Source: Geobacter argillaceus (GTDB lineage Bacteria > Desulfobacterota > Desulfuromonadia > Geobacterales > DSM-12255). From it: 34,973 bases of DNA. The notes beneath the pieces are model-generated. The model searched no databases and was not told the origin of the DNA. It was given only the letters and a program-made list of their open reading frames with translations. The stretch's first letter is position 1, and each line of letters starts with the position of its first letter. The translations under genes were made by a program, and so were the position numbers. Positions 16,124 to 25,027 of this stretch are shown one piece after another. The DNA lies in contig NZ_VLLN01000035.1 of NCBI RefSeq assembly GCF_007830735.1, forward strand, positions 1-34,973, given 5' to 3'.

Positions 16124-16882
16124 TTATTGTACCGTACCGTTGACGATGGCAGCGAAGGAATCGGCCTTGAGACTTGCCCCGCCCACAAGGGCGCCATCGA
16201 TGTCGGGCTGGGCGATCAGCCCCCTGATGTTTTCCGGTTTCACGCTCCCGCCGTACAGAATCCTCATGGCCGTTGCCGTTGCCTGACCGTAGAGAGTTGC
16301 CACTTCCTGCCTGATGAAGGCGTGGGCCTCCTGGGCCTGCTCATCGCTGGCCGTCTTGCCGGTACCTATGGCCCAAACCGGCTCGTAGGCGATGACCAAC
16401 TTGGCGAGGTCTGCTTCGGAAATCCCTTCCAGCCCACCTGCCACCTGTCGCTTCAGGACGTCGAAAGTCCTGCCGGATTCACGCTCCGCAAGGGTTTCAC
16501 CTATGCAGAAGAGCACGGTGAGCCCGGCAGCGATGGCGGCCTTGATCTTCCGGTTGACCGTGGCATCCGTCTCGCCAAAGAACTGGCGCCGCTCCGAATG
16601 CCCGATGATGGCATGGCTGCAACCGGCATCAAGCAGCATCTTCGGTGATACCTCGCCGGTGAACGCCCCTTCTTCCTCCCAGTAGCAATCCTGGGCTGAC
16701 AGCCTGACATTTGAGCCTGCCAGGGCATCGCGCACCCGGGACAGCACCGTGAAAACCGGCGCCACTACGATCTCCACCCCTTTGGTGTCCTTCACCAGCG
16801 GCATGAGCCCCGTAACGAGCTCCAGGGCCTCGGACGATGTCTTGAACAGTTTCCAGTTACCGGCAATGATCGGTGTTCGCAT
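16124..16882 (-). CDS. tpiA: Triosephosphate isomerase
   Basis: The 252-residue protein is a complete triosephosphate isomerase, interconverting dihydroxyacetone phosphate and glyceraldehyde 3-phosphate. It shows the start [15 protein letters not shown] (catalytic Lys in GNWK), the catalytic His segment [15 protein letters not shown], the catalytic Glu in [14 protein letters not shown], and the phosphate loop [11 protein letters not shown]. It begins 10 bases after the pgk stop and is followed at 71 bases by secG, so it belongs to the glycolysis/gluconeogenesis operon with gap and pgk. Confidence 0.97.
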   Translation of the reverse strand: MRTPIIAGNWKLFKTSSEALELVTGLMPLVKDTKGVEIVVAPVFTVLSRVRDALAGSNVRLSAQDCYWEEEGAFTGEVSPKMLLDAGCSHAIIGHSERRQFFGETDATVNRKIKAAIAAGLTVLFCIGETLAERESGRTFDVLKRQVAGGLEGISEADLAKLVIAYEPVWAIGTGKTASDEQAQEAHAFIRQEVATLYGQATATAMRILYGGSVKPENIRGLIAQPDIDGALVGGASLKADSFAAIVNGTVQ

Positions 16883-16892
16883 GAAGACTCCT

Positions 16893-18089
16893 TTATTTTC
16901 CCTTCACATCCAGCGCCTTGACCCCGGGGAGAACCTTCCCTTCCAGCAACTCCAGGAAGGCGCCGCCGCCTGTGGAAATGTAGCTGACCTTGTCGGCCAC
17001 CCCTGCCTTGTTCACGGCCGCATCGGTATCCCCCCCGCCGATGACGGTGGTGGCGTAACAGTTGCCAACCGCCTCGGCTACGGCAAAGGTGCCGCGGGCA
17101 AAGGCGTCCATCTCGAACACCCCCATGGGGCCGTTCCAGATAACCGTTTTCGCGTCCCGCAGAGTTTCGGCAAAGAGCGCAGCCGAGGCGGGCCCGATAT
17201 CCAGGGCCATCCACCCCTCGGGAATCTCCTGGACTGTGGCAATGAAGTTGGTGGCTTTCGCCTCGAAGGCATCGGCCACGACGCAGTCCATTGGCAGGTA
17301 GAATTTGACCCCCCTTTTCTTCGCCTTATCCATGACCTTCTTGGCGGTCGGGATCAATTCGTCCTCCACCAGCGACTTGCCCACCCCATACCCCATGGCC
17401 TTCAGGAAGGTAAAGGCCATGCCGCCGCCGATGACGATCTTGTCGACCTTGTTGACCAGGGTTTCCAGCACCTCCAGCTTGCCGGAGACCTTGGCGCCGC
17501 CCAGGATGGCCACCAGCGGCCGCACCGGGTTTTTCATCGCCTTGTCGAAAAAGGTCATCTCGTTCTTCATCAGAAAGCCGGCGGCAATCGTCGGCACGAT
17601 TTTGGTGATCGCCTCCACCGAGGCGTGGGCGCGGTGGGAGACGGCAAAGGCGTCGTTGACATAAATCTCGCAGCCGTTGAGAAGCTTCCCGGCAAAAGCG
17701 GCATCGTTCTTCTCTTCGCCGGGATAGAACCGAACGTTCTCCAGCATGACCACGTCGCCGGGTTTCATGGCAGCGACAAGCTTGTCGACCTCAGGGCCGA
17801 AGCAGTCCGGAGCCTGGGTCACCTTCTTGCCGAGCAGTTGGGACAGCCGCTTGCTTGCCGGGGCCATGGTATATTTCGCCTTTTTCTCCCCCTTGGGCCG
17901 CCCCAGGTGAGAAGCCAAAACCACCTTCGCCCCTTGTTCGACGGCGTATTTGATGGTCGGCACGGCACCGGCAATGCGGGTATCCTCAGTGATGTTTCCC
18001 TTGTCATCCTGCGGAACATTGAAGTCCACCCGGATGAAAACCTTTTTCCCCTTCAGGTCCTTGAGTTGATCGATGTAGCGGATTGGCAT
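16893..18089 (-). CDS. pgk: Phosphoglycerate kinase
   Basis: The 398-residue protein catalyses phosphate transfer between 1,3-bisphosphoglycerate and ADP. Signatures are [60 protein letters not shown], the ATP loop [10 protein letters not shown] and GGGDTDAAV near the end. The ATG at 18089 has AAGGAGGAG just upstream, and the in-frame ATG nine codons before lies upstream of that site. It lies between gap (168 bases upstream, separated by a terminator and a hairpin) and tpiA (10 bases downstream). Confidence 0.97.
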   Translation of the reverse strand: MPIRYIDQLKDLKGKKVFIRVDFNVPQDDKGNITEDTRIAGAVPTIKYAVEQGAKVVLASHLGRPKGEKKAKYTMAPASKRLSQLLGKKVTQAPDCFGPEVDKLVAAMKPGDVVMLENVRFYPGEEKNDAAFAGKLLNGCEIYVNDAFAVSHRAHASVEAITKIVPTIAAGFLMKNEMTFFDKAMKNPVRPLVAILGGAKVSGKLEVLETLVNKVDKIVIGGGMAFTFLKAMGYGVGKSLVEDELIPTAKKVMDKAKKRGVKFYLPMDCVVADAFEAKATNFIATVQEIPEGWMALDIGPASAALFAETLRDAKTVIWNGPMGVFEMDAFARGTFAVAEAVGNCYATTVIGGGDTDAAVNKAGVADKVSYISTGGGAFLELLEGKVLPGVKALDVKGK

Positions 18090-18117
18090 ATTCTCCTCCT
18101 TAATGGATTTGTTCATG

Positions 18118-18166
18118 GTAGGGGAGCGCTTGCTCCGCCCAACAAGGGCGCGGCAAGCGCCCCTAC
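18118..18166. repeat. Intergenic palindromic repeat between gap and pgk
   Basis: GTAGGGG(A)GCGCTTGC...GGCAAGCGCCCCTAC forms a long, nearly perfect hairpin with a second inner GC stem (CCGCCC/GGGCG) around a short AACAA loop. It lies 28 bases upstream of the pgk start. It resembles REP-type extragenic palindromes and could act as an mRNA stability or processing site. Confidence 0.8.
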
Positions 18167-18211
18167 ATTGATTTATTTTGTGTCATCTTGAATGAGACGG
18201 CTGTATCGGGC

Positions 18212-18246
18212 AAAAGAATGGGGAGGCAGTTTCCTGTCTCCCCAAT
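18212..18246 (-). terminator. Intrinsic terminator after gap
   Basis: On the minus strand TTGGGGAGACAG-GAAA-CTGCCTCCCCATT forms a long stem closed by a GAAA tetraloop and is followed by CTTTT. It begins 11 bases after the gap stop, so gap can be transcribed separately from pgk-tpiA-secG, with some read-through possible. Confidence 0.88.
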
Positions 18247-18257
18247 CCTTCAGTAGC

Positions 18258-19283
<1,026 letters not shown>

Positions 19284-19324
19284 CTAGTGTACTCTATCAC
19301 TCATCCGAGTCAAATGGACGCCGC

Positions 19325-19354
19325 ATAATAAACATTCGCCGGATTTGCCGTCAA
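19325..19354 (-). promoter_or_regulatory. gap: Candidate sigma-70 promoter for gap
   Basis: On the minus strand TTGACG (19354-19349) and TATTAT (19330-19325) are separated by 18 bases and lie 65 bases upstream of the gap start. This is the best promoter-like pair in the gap/histidine-kinase divergent region and was found by eye. Confidence 0.55.
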
Positions 19355-19500
19355 CAACTTTGTTAACGATCAATAATCAGATTAACACGCATGCTGCGCC
19401 GCCAGAAGACGCATTGCGAAAAATTAATATCAAACAACTAATTCTATGGTAGTATTCATCAATTCGGGCTTAAGATTTTGTCGCACCTCTTGCACAGCGA

Positions 19501-21570
19501 ATGAAAAACTCTTTAGAAAAACGCATCCTTATCTTCTCGTTCCTTGTCCTATCCCTGACCATTCTGGCCAACACCGGCATGGATATCATCGGTTTTCGCA
19601 CGGATTACGAGAATGCCCTTATCCTCCGCTCCCAGAGCCTTGGTGCCTCCCTCAAGGGGTCGGTGGAAAAGGTTCTGGGGCTCGGTGTCGACCTGCTCGC
19701 CATAGAAGGTCTTCCCGCCAAGTGCCAGGAACTGGTGGCCAACAACCCGGAAATCGCTTATTGCGCTATCACCGATCCCGACGGCAGCCCCCTCTATATC
19801 AATAACGAGAAATACAGCCGGCTGAATTTCTCCGCCATTATCAAGTCGCTCAACCTGCGACTGAATGAGCGGACCCACCTGATCGGCGACGGCACCAAAT
19901 ACTACGACACGGTCACAACCATCAAAACCCCGGACGGCAAGGTGAGCGGCCTGGTCCATATCGGCTTCGAGGAAAGCGCAATCACGGACAAGGTCACGAA
20001 GATGGTTGTCCGCTCCGTCTTCATCCTGGCGGTCTTTTTGCTGGTGGTCTTCTCTCTCGTTGCCCTCTTCATCAGGAAGAGTGTCATGCAACCGATCACC
20101 AAGCTTCTGGCCGGGGTCCAGAAAATCTCCCAGGGGGCGCTGGACACCAAGATCCCGGAAGTACCGGTCTTCGAATTCAACGAGCTGGCCAGATCGATCA
20201 ATGCCATGGCCGCATCGCTGAAAGAGCGCGACCTGGAGCTCAAGAGCCATTATCAGGAGCTCACCGACACCCACCAGCAACTCCAGGCCTCCTTCAACCA
20301 ACTGGAAGAGATGAGTCTGGATCTGGAACGCTCGGAAGAACTTTACAAGTCCCTCATGCAGGACGCCAGCGATGCCATCGTGGTCCTGGGGGCGGACGAG
20401 ACCATTCGGATCGTCAACAAAATGGCCGAAGAGATCTTTGGTTATTCTGCCGCCGAACTGCTGGGGCTCCACGTCACAAAATTCCTGCTCCTCCTGAACG
20501 TGGAAAACGTCCCCAGAGTCCACCGGCTGTTTGCCGCGACCCGCACCGGCGACCATGTCACCGACGAACTGCAACTGGTCAACAAAAACGAGAGCGTCGT
20601 CCTGGCAAAAATTTCCATCGTCAGTATCCAGCAGGGGAACGAACGGATTATCCAGGCCATCTTCCGTGACATTACCAAGGAACGGGAGATCCTGAGCAAT
20701 CTGAGCAAGAGCGCCGCCGACCTGGCCCGGCTCAACCGGATGAAAGACTCGTTCCTGGGACTCGCGTCCCACGAACTAAAGACCCCCCTGACCGTCATCA
20801 TGGGCTATGCGGAGCTGATCACCACCGATATGGCCGACCGGCTGGACAAGACTGTCCTGGAGATGATGCAGAACATCTCCAACGCAGCCATGCGCCTGGA
20901 CAACATCGTCAGGGATCTGGTGGACATCTCCATGATCGACGAGCAGCGGGTCCGCCTCAAGTTCGAGGAACTGGACATCAACTCCCTGGTGGAGGCTACC
21001 GTCAACGAACTCAGCTTTTTCTTTTCCATGCGCCACCAGAAGATCCAGGTCAAACTGGATACCACCATCCCCGGCATCAAAGGAGACCGGATACGTCTGA
21101 TGCAGCTCCTGTCCAACGTGCTGGGTAACGCCATAAAGTTCACTCCGGACGGTGGCACCATATCGGTTTCCACATCCGCCAAATACCTCCTCCGTGGCAT
21201 CCAGCCCGCTCCTGACAACCACGCCCTTACAGTCGACAACGGCCGCAATCATCACCTGTATGTGCAGATCACCGTCAGCGACACCGGTATCGGCATCGAC
21301 AGGGACGATCAGGTGCGCATTTTCGAAAAATTCTACGAAGCCGGGAATATCGAGGAGCACAGCTCGGGAAAGGTTGCCTTCAAGGCCAAGGGTGCCGGCC
21401 TCGGCCTGGCCATCGCCAAAGGGATCGTCCAGATGCATGGTGGTGACATCTGGGTGGAATCCCCGGGGCATAATCCCGACGATTTCCCGGGCTCCACGTT
21501 CCACATAATTCTTCCCGTCAACCCGGTCGCCGATCAAAGCAGCATCGATTACATGAGCATTTTCAGATAA
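19501..21570 (+). CDS. Membrane PAS/HAMP sensor histidine kinase
   Basis: The 689-residue kinase has an N-terminal membrane helix (about 7-27), a periplasmic sensor of about 145 residues resembling a CHASE/double-Cache-like fold, and a second helix (about 171-193). A HAMP domain (RKSVMQPITKLLAGVQKISQ) is followed by a coiled-coil linker rich in Glu/Gln/Leu (about 240-285) and a PAS domain (about 286-400). The HisKA domain has the phospho-acceptor His424 in SHELKTPL. The ATPase domain shows NVLGNAIKFTPDGG, DTGIGID and GAGLGLAIAKGIV. No response regulator gene is adjacent. The next gene is a WalJ/YycJ-like hydrolase. The start has only a weak ribosome-binding site. Confidence 0.93.
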   Translation: MKNSLEKRILIFSFLVLSLTILANTGMDIIGFRTDYENALILRSQSLGASLKGSVEKVLGLGVDLLAIEGLPAKCQELVANNPEIAYCAITDPDGSPLYINNEKYSRLNFSAIIKSLNLRLNERTHLIGDGTKYYDTVTTIKTPDGKVSGLVHIGFEESAITDKVTKMVVRSVFILAVFLLVVFSLVALFIRKSVMQPITKLLAGVQKISQGALDTKIPEVPVFEFNELARSINAMAASLKERDLELKSHYQELTDTHQQLQASFNQLEEMSLDLERSEELYKSLMQDASDAIVVLGADETIRIVNKMAEEIFGYSAAELLGLHVTKFLLLLNVENVPRVHRLFAATRTGDHVTDELQLVNKNESVVLAKISIVSIQQGNERIIQAIFRDITKEREILSNLSKSAADLARLNRMKDSFLGLASHELKTPLTVIMGYAELITTDMADRLDKTVLEMMQNISNAAMRLDNIVRDLVDISMIDEQRVRLKFEELDINSLVEATVNELSFFFSMRHQKIQVKLDTTIPGIKGDRIRLMQLLSNVLGNAIKFTPDGGTISVSTSAKYLLRGIQPAPDNHALTVDNGRNHHLYVQITVSDTGIGIDRDDQVRIFEKFYEAGNIEEHSSGKVAFKAKGAGLGLAIAKGIVQMHGGDIWVESPGHNPDDFPGSTFHIILPVNPVADQSSIDYMSIFR

Positions 21571-21695
21571 TTCTCCCTCTTGAACCAGACCCCGAACTAA
21601 GGTATAAGGAGATGTTCTGCCTACGACCTGCCCTGGCCAAATACGCCGGCAACGGCAGGAACGCGACTATCCTACGGCATCACGGGAGACAGTGT

Positions 21696-22466
21696 GTGCA
21701 GATCTGCCTGCTAGCCAGCGGCAGCAAGGGGAATGCGGTTTTCGTACGGAGCGGCGCTACAAGGCTCTTGATCGACGCCGGGTTGTCGTCCGTCGAGATC
21801 ATCCGCCGGCTGGCGCTGATCGGCGTAAACGGCAGCGATCTGCACGCCATCCTTGTCAGCCACGACCATACCGACCATATCAAGGGGGCCGGCACCCTGG
21901 GCCGCAAACTCAAGATTCCGGTCCTGGTCAGCTACCCGACCCACAAGGCAGCCGAAAGCACCTTTCGCAAGTCAGAGGTGGTGGAGTTCGAATCGGGCTA
22001 TTCCTTTGCCTTCCGGGATCTGATAATCGAACCGTTTCCGACCACCCACGACGCCTGTGATCCGGTTGGCTTCACCATAGAAAGCGGTGAAGGACGGTTT
22101 GGCTTTGCCACAGACTTCGGCATTGTGACACGACTCATCACGGAAAAGCTCAAGGGATGCCGGGCGCTGGTCATCGAGTCAAACCATGACGAAGAGATGC
22201 TCCAAAACGGCCCCTACCCCTGGCATCTGAAGCAGCGGATCAAGTCCCGGCACGGACACATCTCCAACAACGAATCGAGCCAGCTTCTCGAAGAACTGCT
22301 GCACGACGGGCTCGAAGGGGTCTTTCTGGCCCATCTTTCGGAGGTCAACAACGATCCGCGACTGGCGGAGAGTACCGCCACCACACTTCTTGCCGGCCAG
22401 AATGTTTGTGCACCGAGGCTGTTTGTCGGTGACCAGTACCGGCCAAGCGAACTACTGGAGATTTAG
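21696..22466 (+). CDS. MBL fold metallo-hydrolase, WalJ/YycJ-like
   Basis: The 256-residue protein has the metallo-beta-lactamase signature SHDHTDH (H56, H58, D60, H61), preceded by LLIDAGLSS. Further metal ligands are in FPTTHDACDPVGF and FATDFGIVT, and SRHGHISNN near the end is characteristic of the WalJ/YycJ group. Bacillus YycJ/WalJ is a 5'-to-3' DNA exonuclease linked to the WalRK operon. The activity here is inferred from family only. GTG 21696 is preferred over ATG 21612 because GGGAGAC lies just upstream and VQICLLASGSKGN is the usual N-terminus. It is preceded by the histidine kinase gene, and a 119-bp repeat element starts 3 bases after its stop codon. Confidence 0.87.
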   Translation: MQICLLASGSKGNAVFVRSGATRLLIDAGLSSVEIIRRLALIGVNGSDLHAILVSHDHTDHIKGAGTLGRKLKIPVLVSYPTHKAAESTFRKSEVVEFESGYSFAFRDLIIEPFPTTHDACDPVGFTIESGEGRFGFATDFGIVTRLITEKLKGCRALVIESNHDEEMLQNGPYPWHLKQRIKSRHGHISNNESSQLLEELLHDGLEGVFLAHLSEVNNDPRLAESTATTLLAGQNVCAPRLFVGDQYRPSELLEI

Positions 22467-22468
22467 CC

Positions 22469-22587
22469 GGTTGCTGAAAAACAGCCATCTCGCCGCCGTC
22501 CTCGCAAGCTTCCTTGTGCGGCGTAGCGCTGCTACGCCTCCGCGGAGTCTGCTGCGGATGCGACGACCTGACTATTTTTGAGCAACC
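22469..22587 (+). repeat. 119-bp palindromic repeat with terminal inverted repeats, copy 2
   Basis: It begins GGTTGCTGAAAAACAG, ends CTATTTTTGAGCAACC, and has the same central GGCGTAGC-GCT-GCTACGCC palindrome as the 15303-15421 copy, in the opposite orientation. By eye the two differ at roughly ten positions with no length change. It sits directly after the metallo-hydrolase stop codon and upstream of purB. The folded RNA would be a long hairpin, so it may also work as a terminator-like or processing structure. Confidence 0.92.
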
Positions 22588-22656
22588 TAAGTTTTTCAGT
22601 ATGCATTTAGATTTAGGCGCATTGCGCCGCCCGAACTTTAACGAGGAGTTTTCAGC

Positions 22657-23952
22657 ATGATCGAACGTTACACCCGTCCTGAAATGGCCCGCATCTGGAC
22701 CGACGAGAACCGCTTCCGGAAATGGCTCAATATCGAGATCTACGCCTGCGAGGCCCACGCCGAGCTGGGCAACATCCCCACTGACGCCGTCGACCGGATC
22801 AAGGAGAAGGCCAGCTTCGACGTCGACCGGATCAACGAGATCGAGCGGACCGTCAAGCACGACGTCATCGCCTTTCTCACCTCGGTGGCCGACTACATCG
22901 GCGATGACTCGCGCTTCGTCCACCTGGGGCTCACCTCCTCCGACGTGCTGGACACCTCCTTTGCCATGCTGCTGGCCGAGGCGAGCGACCTGATCATCGA
23001 CGATATCCGGCGCCTGATGGCAGCCATCAAAAAACGGGCCTTCGAACACCGGATGACCCCGATGATGGGGCGCTCCCACGGTATCCACGCCGAACCGGTC
23101 ACCTTCGGCATCAAGATGGCCCTCTGGTACGACGAGATGCGCCGCAACCTCCGACGAATGGAGTCGGCCCGGGAGACCGTGGCCTACGGCAAGATATCCG
23201 GTGCGGTCGGAACCTTTGCCAACATCGACCCCAAGGTCGAGGAATATGTCTGCCGGAAGGCGGGGCTCAAGCCGGCCCCCTGCTCCACCCAGGTGATCCA
23301 GCGCGACCGCCATGCCGAGTTCTTCTCCACCCTGGCGATCATCGCCTCCTCCATCGAGAAGTTTGCCGTCGAGATCCGCCACCTGCAGCGGACCGAGGTG
23401 CTGGAGGCCGAGGAATTCTTCAGCAAGGGGCAGAAAGGCTCTTCCGCCATGCCCCACAAGCGGAACCCGGTCCTGTCCGAAAACCTTACCGGCCTGGCCC
23501 GCCTGATCCGCGGCTATGCCGTGTCGGCCATGGAGAACGTGGCACTCTGGCACGAGCGGGACATCTCCCACTCCTCCGTGGAACGGATCATCGGCCCGGA
23601 CGGCACCATCCTCATGGACTTCATGCTCAACCGCTGCGTCGGCCTGATCGAAAACCTGGTGGTCTACCCGGAAAACATGTTGAAGAACCTGAACCAGATG
23701 CGGGGACTCATCTTCTCCCAGCGGGTACTGCTCAAGCTGGCCACTGCCGGCGCCTCGCGGGAACAGGCCTACTCCCTGGTACAGCGAAACGCCATGAAAG
23801 TCTGGGAGCAGGGAAAGGACTTCCTGGAAGAGCTGCTGGCCGACACCGAAGTACGCGGCTACCTGCCGGAAGAGGAGATCCGCGAAGCGTTCGACCTGGG
23901 CTACCACATGAAACATGTGGACACCATCTTCACGAGGGTCTTTGGTGAATAG
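22657..23952 (+). CDS. purB: Adenylosuccinate lyase
   Basis: The 431-residue protein catalyses two steps of purine synthesis: release of fumarate from SAICAR and from adenylosuccinate. The fumarase/aspartase superfamily signature SSAMPHKRNP is present, as are HLGLTSSDVLDTSFAMLL, MMGRSHGIHAEPVTFG (catalytic His) and RHAEFFSTLAIIASSIEKFA-like segments. It is complete and of normal length. The ATG at 22657 has GAGGAG 9 bases upstream. The MscS gene begins inside its last codons, so purB heads the compact purB-mscS-purL-purQ-purF-pyrE series. Confidence 0.96.
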   Translation: MIERYTRPEMARIWTDENRFRKWLNIEIYACEAHAELGNIPTDAVDRIKEKASFDVDRINEIERTVKHDVIAFLTSVADYIGDDSRFVHLGLTSSDVLDTSFAMLLAEASDLIIDDIRRLMAAIKKRAFEHRMTPMMGRSHGIHAEPVTFGIKMALWYDEMRRNLRRMESARETVAYGKISGAVGTFANIDPKVEEYVCRKAGLKPAPCSTQVIQRDRHAEFFSTLAIIASSIEKFAVEIRHLQRTEVLEAEEFFSKGQKGSSAMPHKRNPVLSENLTGLARLIRGYAVSAMENVALWHERDISHSSVERIIGPDGTILMDFMLNRCVGLIENLVVYPENMLKNLNQMRGLIFSQRVLLKLATAGASREQAYSLVQRNAMKVWEQGKDFLEELLADTEVRGYLPEEEIREAFDLGYHMKHVDTIFTRVFGE

Positions 23953-25027
23953 CATCCTGGAATTTTTCCAGCAGCAGGAAACCGACAGCCCCTATCTCTA
24001 CTGGCTGAAGGAGATCCTGGTCGCGGTGGTGATCTTTGCCCTTTTCTGGGTGCTGTCGCGACTGCTCCGCTGGCTCCTCACGAACTGGGTGCCCCGGCTG
24101 ACCGCCTTTACCGCCACTGACCTGGATGACCGGATTCTCAACAGGGTAACGCCGCCAACGGCGCTCTTGGTGGTATTTGCCGGACTCTACGCGGCACTGC
24201 ACTCCCTGCCGTTTCCGGCAAATGTGCAGCTCTGGGTATCGGGTGGGGTCTTCGTCATCAACGTGGCGCTGCTCACGAACATCGCCTACCGGGCCACCGA
24301 CGAACTGCTCGGCTGGTACGGCAACCGTCTCGCCCAACGCCACGGAGAAGGGCTCGACCGACAGCTGATCCCGCTCCTGGAAAAGCTTATCACCATCTTT
24401 GTGATCGCCACGGCCCTGATCATCATCCTCAAACACTTCAACTACGACATTCTCTCCCTGGTCACCGCCCTGGGGATCGGCTCCCTGGCCATCGGTATGG
24501 CAGCCAAGGACACCCTGGCCAACATGATCTCCGGCTTCACCCTGATGATCGACCGGCCATTCCGGATCGGCGACCGTATCCAGCTCAAGGACGGCAACTG
24601 GGGGGACGTGACCGACATAGGTCTCCGGACCACCAAGATCAAGACCGTGGACAACACCCTCCTGATCATCCCCAACTCCGACCTGTGCAACACCACGGTC
24701 ATCAACCAGGCGTTCCCGGATGTCCGCGCCAAAGGCAGGATCAACCTCGGCGTCTCCTATGGCAGCGACGTGGAGCAGGTAAAGAAGCTCCTGGTCGACA
24801 CCGCCCTGGAGGTTCCCAACGTCCTCAGGGAACCGATACCTGAGGCCTATTTCACCTCGTTCGGCGACAGCACCCTGCAGATGGCCCTCTTCTTCTGGGT
24901 TGAGGAGTACACCAAGGTATTTCCCGTTACCGACACCATCAACACCCTGCTGATCAGGCGGCTGGCCGAACATGGGGTGAGCATCCCCTACCCGACCCAG
25001 ACCGTGCTGCTGCACAAGGAAGGATAA
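23945..25027 (+). CDS. Mechanosensitive ion channel, MscS family
   Basis: The 360-residue protein has three or four predicted N-terminal membrane helices (about 15-120), then the MscS pore helix and beta domain. ALGIGSLAIGMAAKDTLANM is the glycine/alanine-rich pore-lining helix, followed by GFTLMIDRPFRIGDRIQLKD and WGDVTDIGLRTTKIKT. The C-terminal cytoplasmic domain ends near the stop. The channel would release solutes on hypo-osmotic shock. The start is taken as GTG 23945, overlapping the purB stop by 8 bases. An ATG at 23915 lies inside purB and adds residues without family support. Its position inside a purine operon is probably historical or for translational coupling. Confidence 0.9.
   Translation: MNSILEFFQQQETDSPYLYWLKEILVAVVIFALFWVLSRLLRWLLTNWVPRLTAFTATDLDDRILNRVTPPTALLVVFAGLYAALHSLPFPANVQLWVSGGVFVINVALLTNIAYRATDELLGWYGNRLAQRHGEGLDRQLIPLLEKLITIFVIATALIIILKHFNYDILSLVTALGIGSLAIGMAAKDTLANMISGFTLMIDRPFRIGDRIQLKDGNWGDVTDIGLRTTKIKTVDNTLLIIPNSDLCNTTVINQAFPDVRAKGRINLGVSYGSDVEQVKKLLVDTALEVPNVLREPIPEAYFTSFGDSTLQMALFFWVEEYTKVFPVTDTINTLLIRRLAEHGVSIPYPTQTVLLHKEG

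Noticed and set aside
22588-22656. Possible purine or other riboswitch in front of purB
   Set aside because: Only a short palindrome (GGCGCATTGCGCC) is present; none of the conserved purine-riboswitch core could be recognised in about 70 bases.
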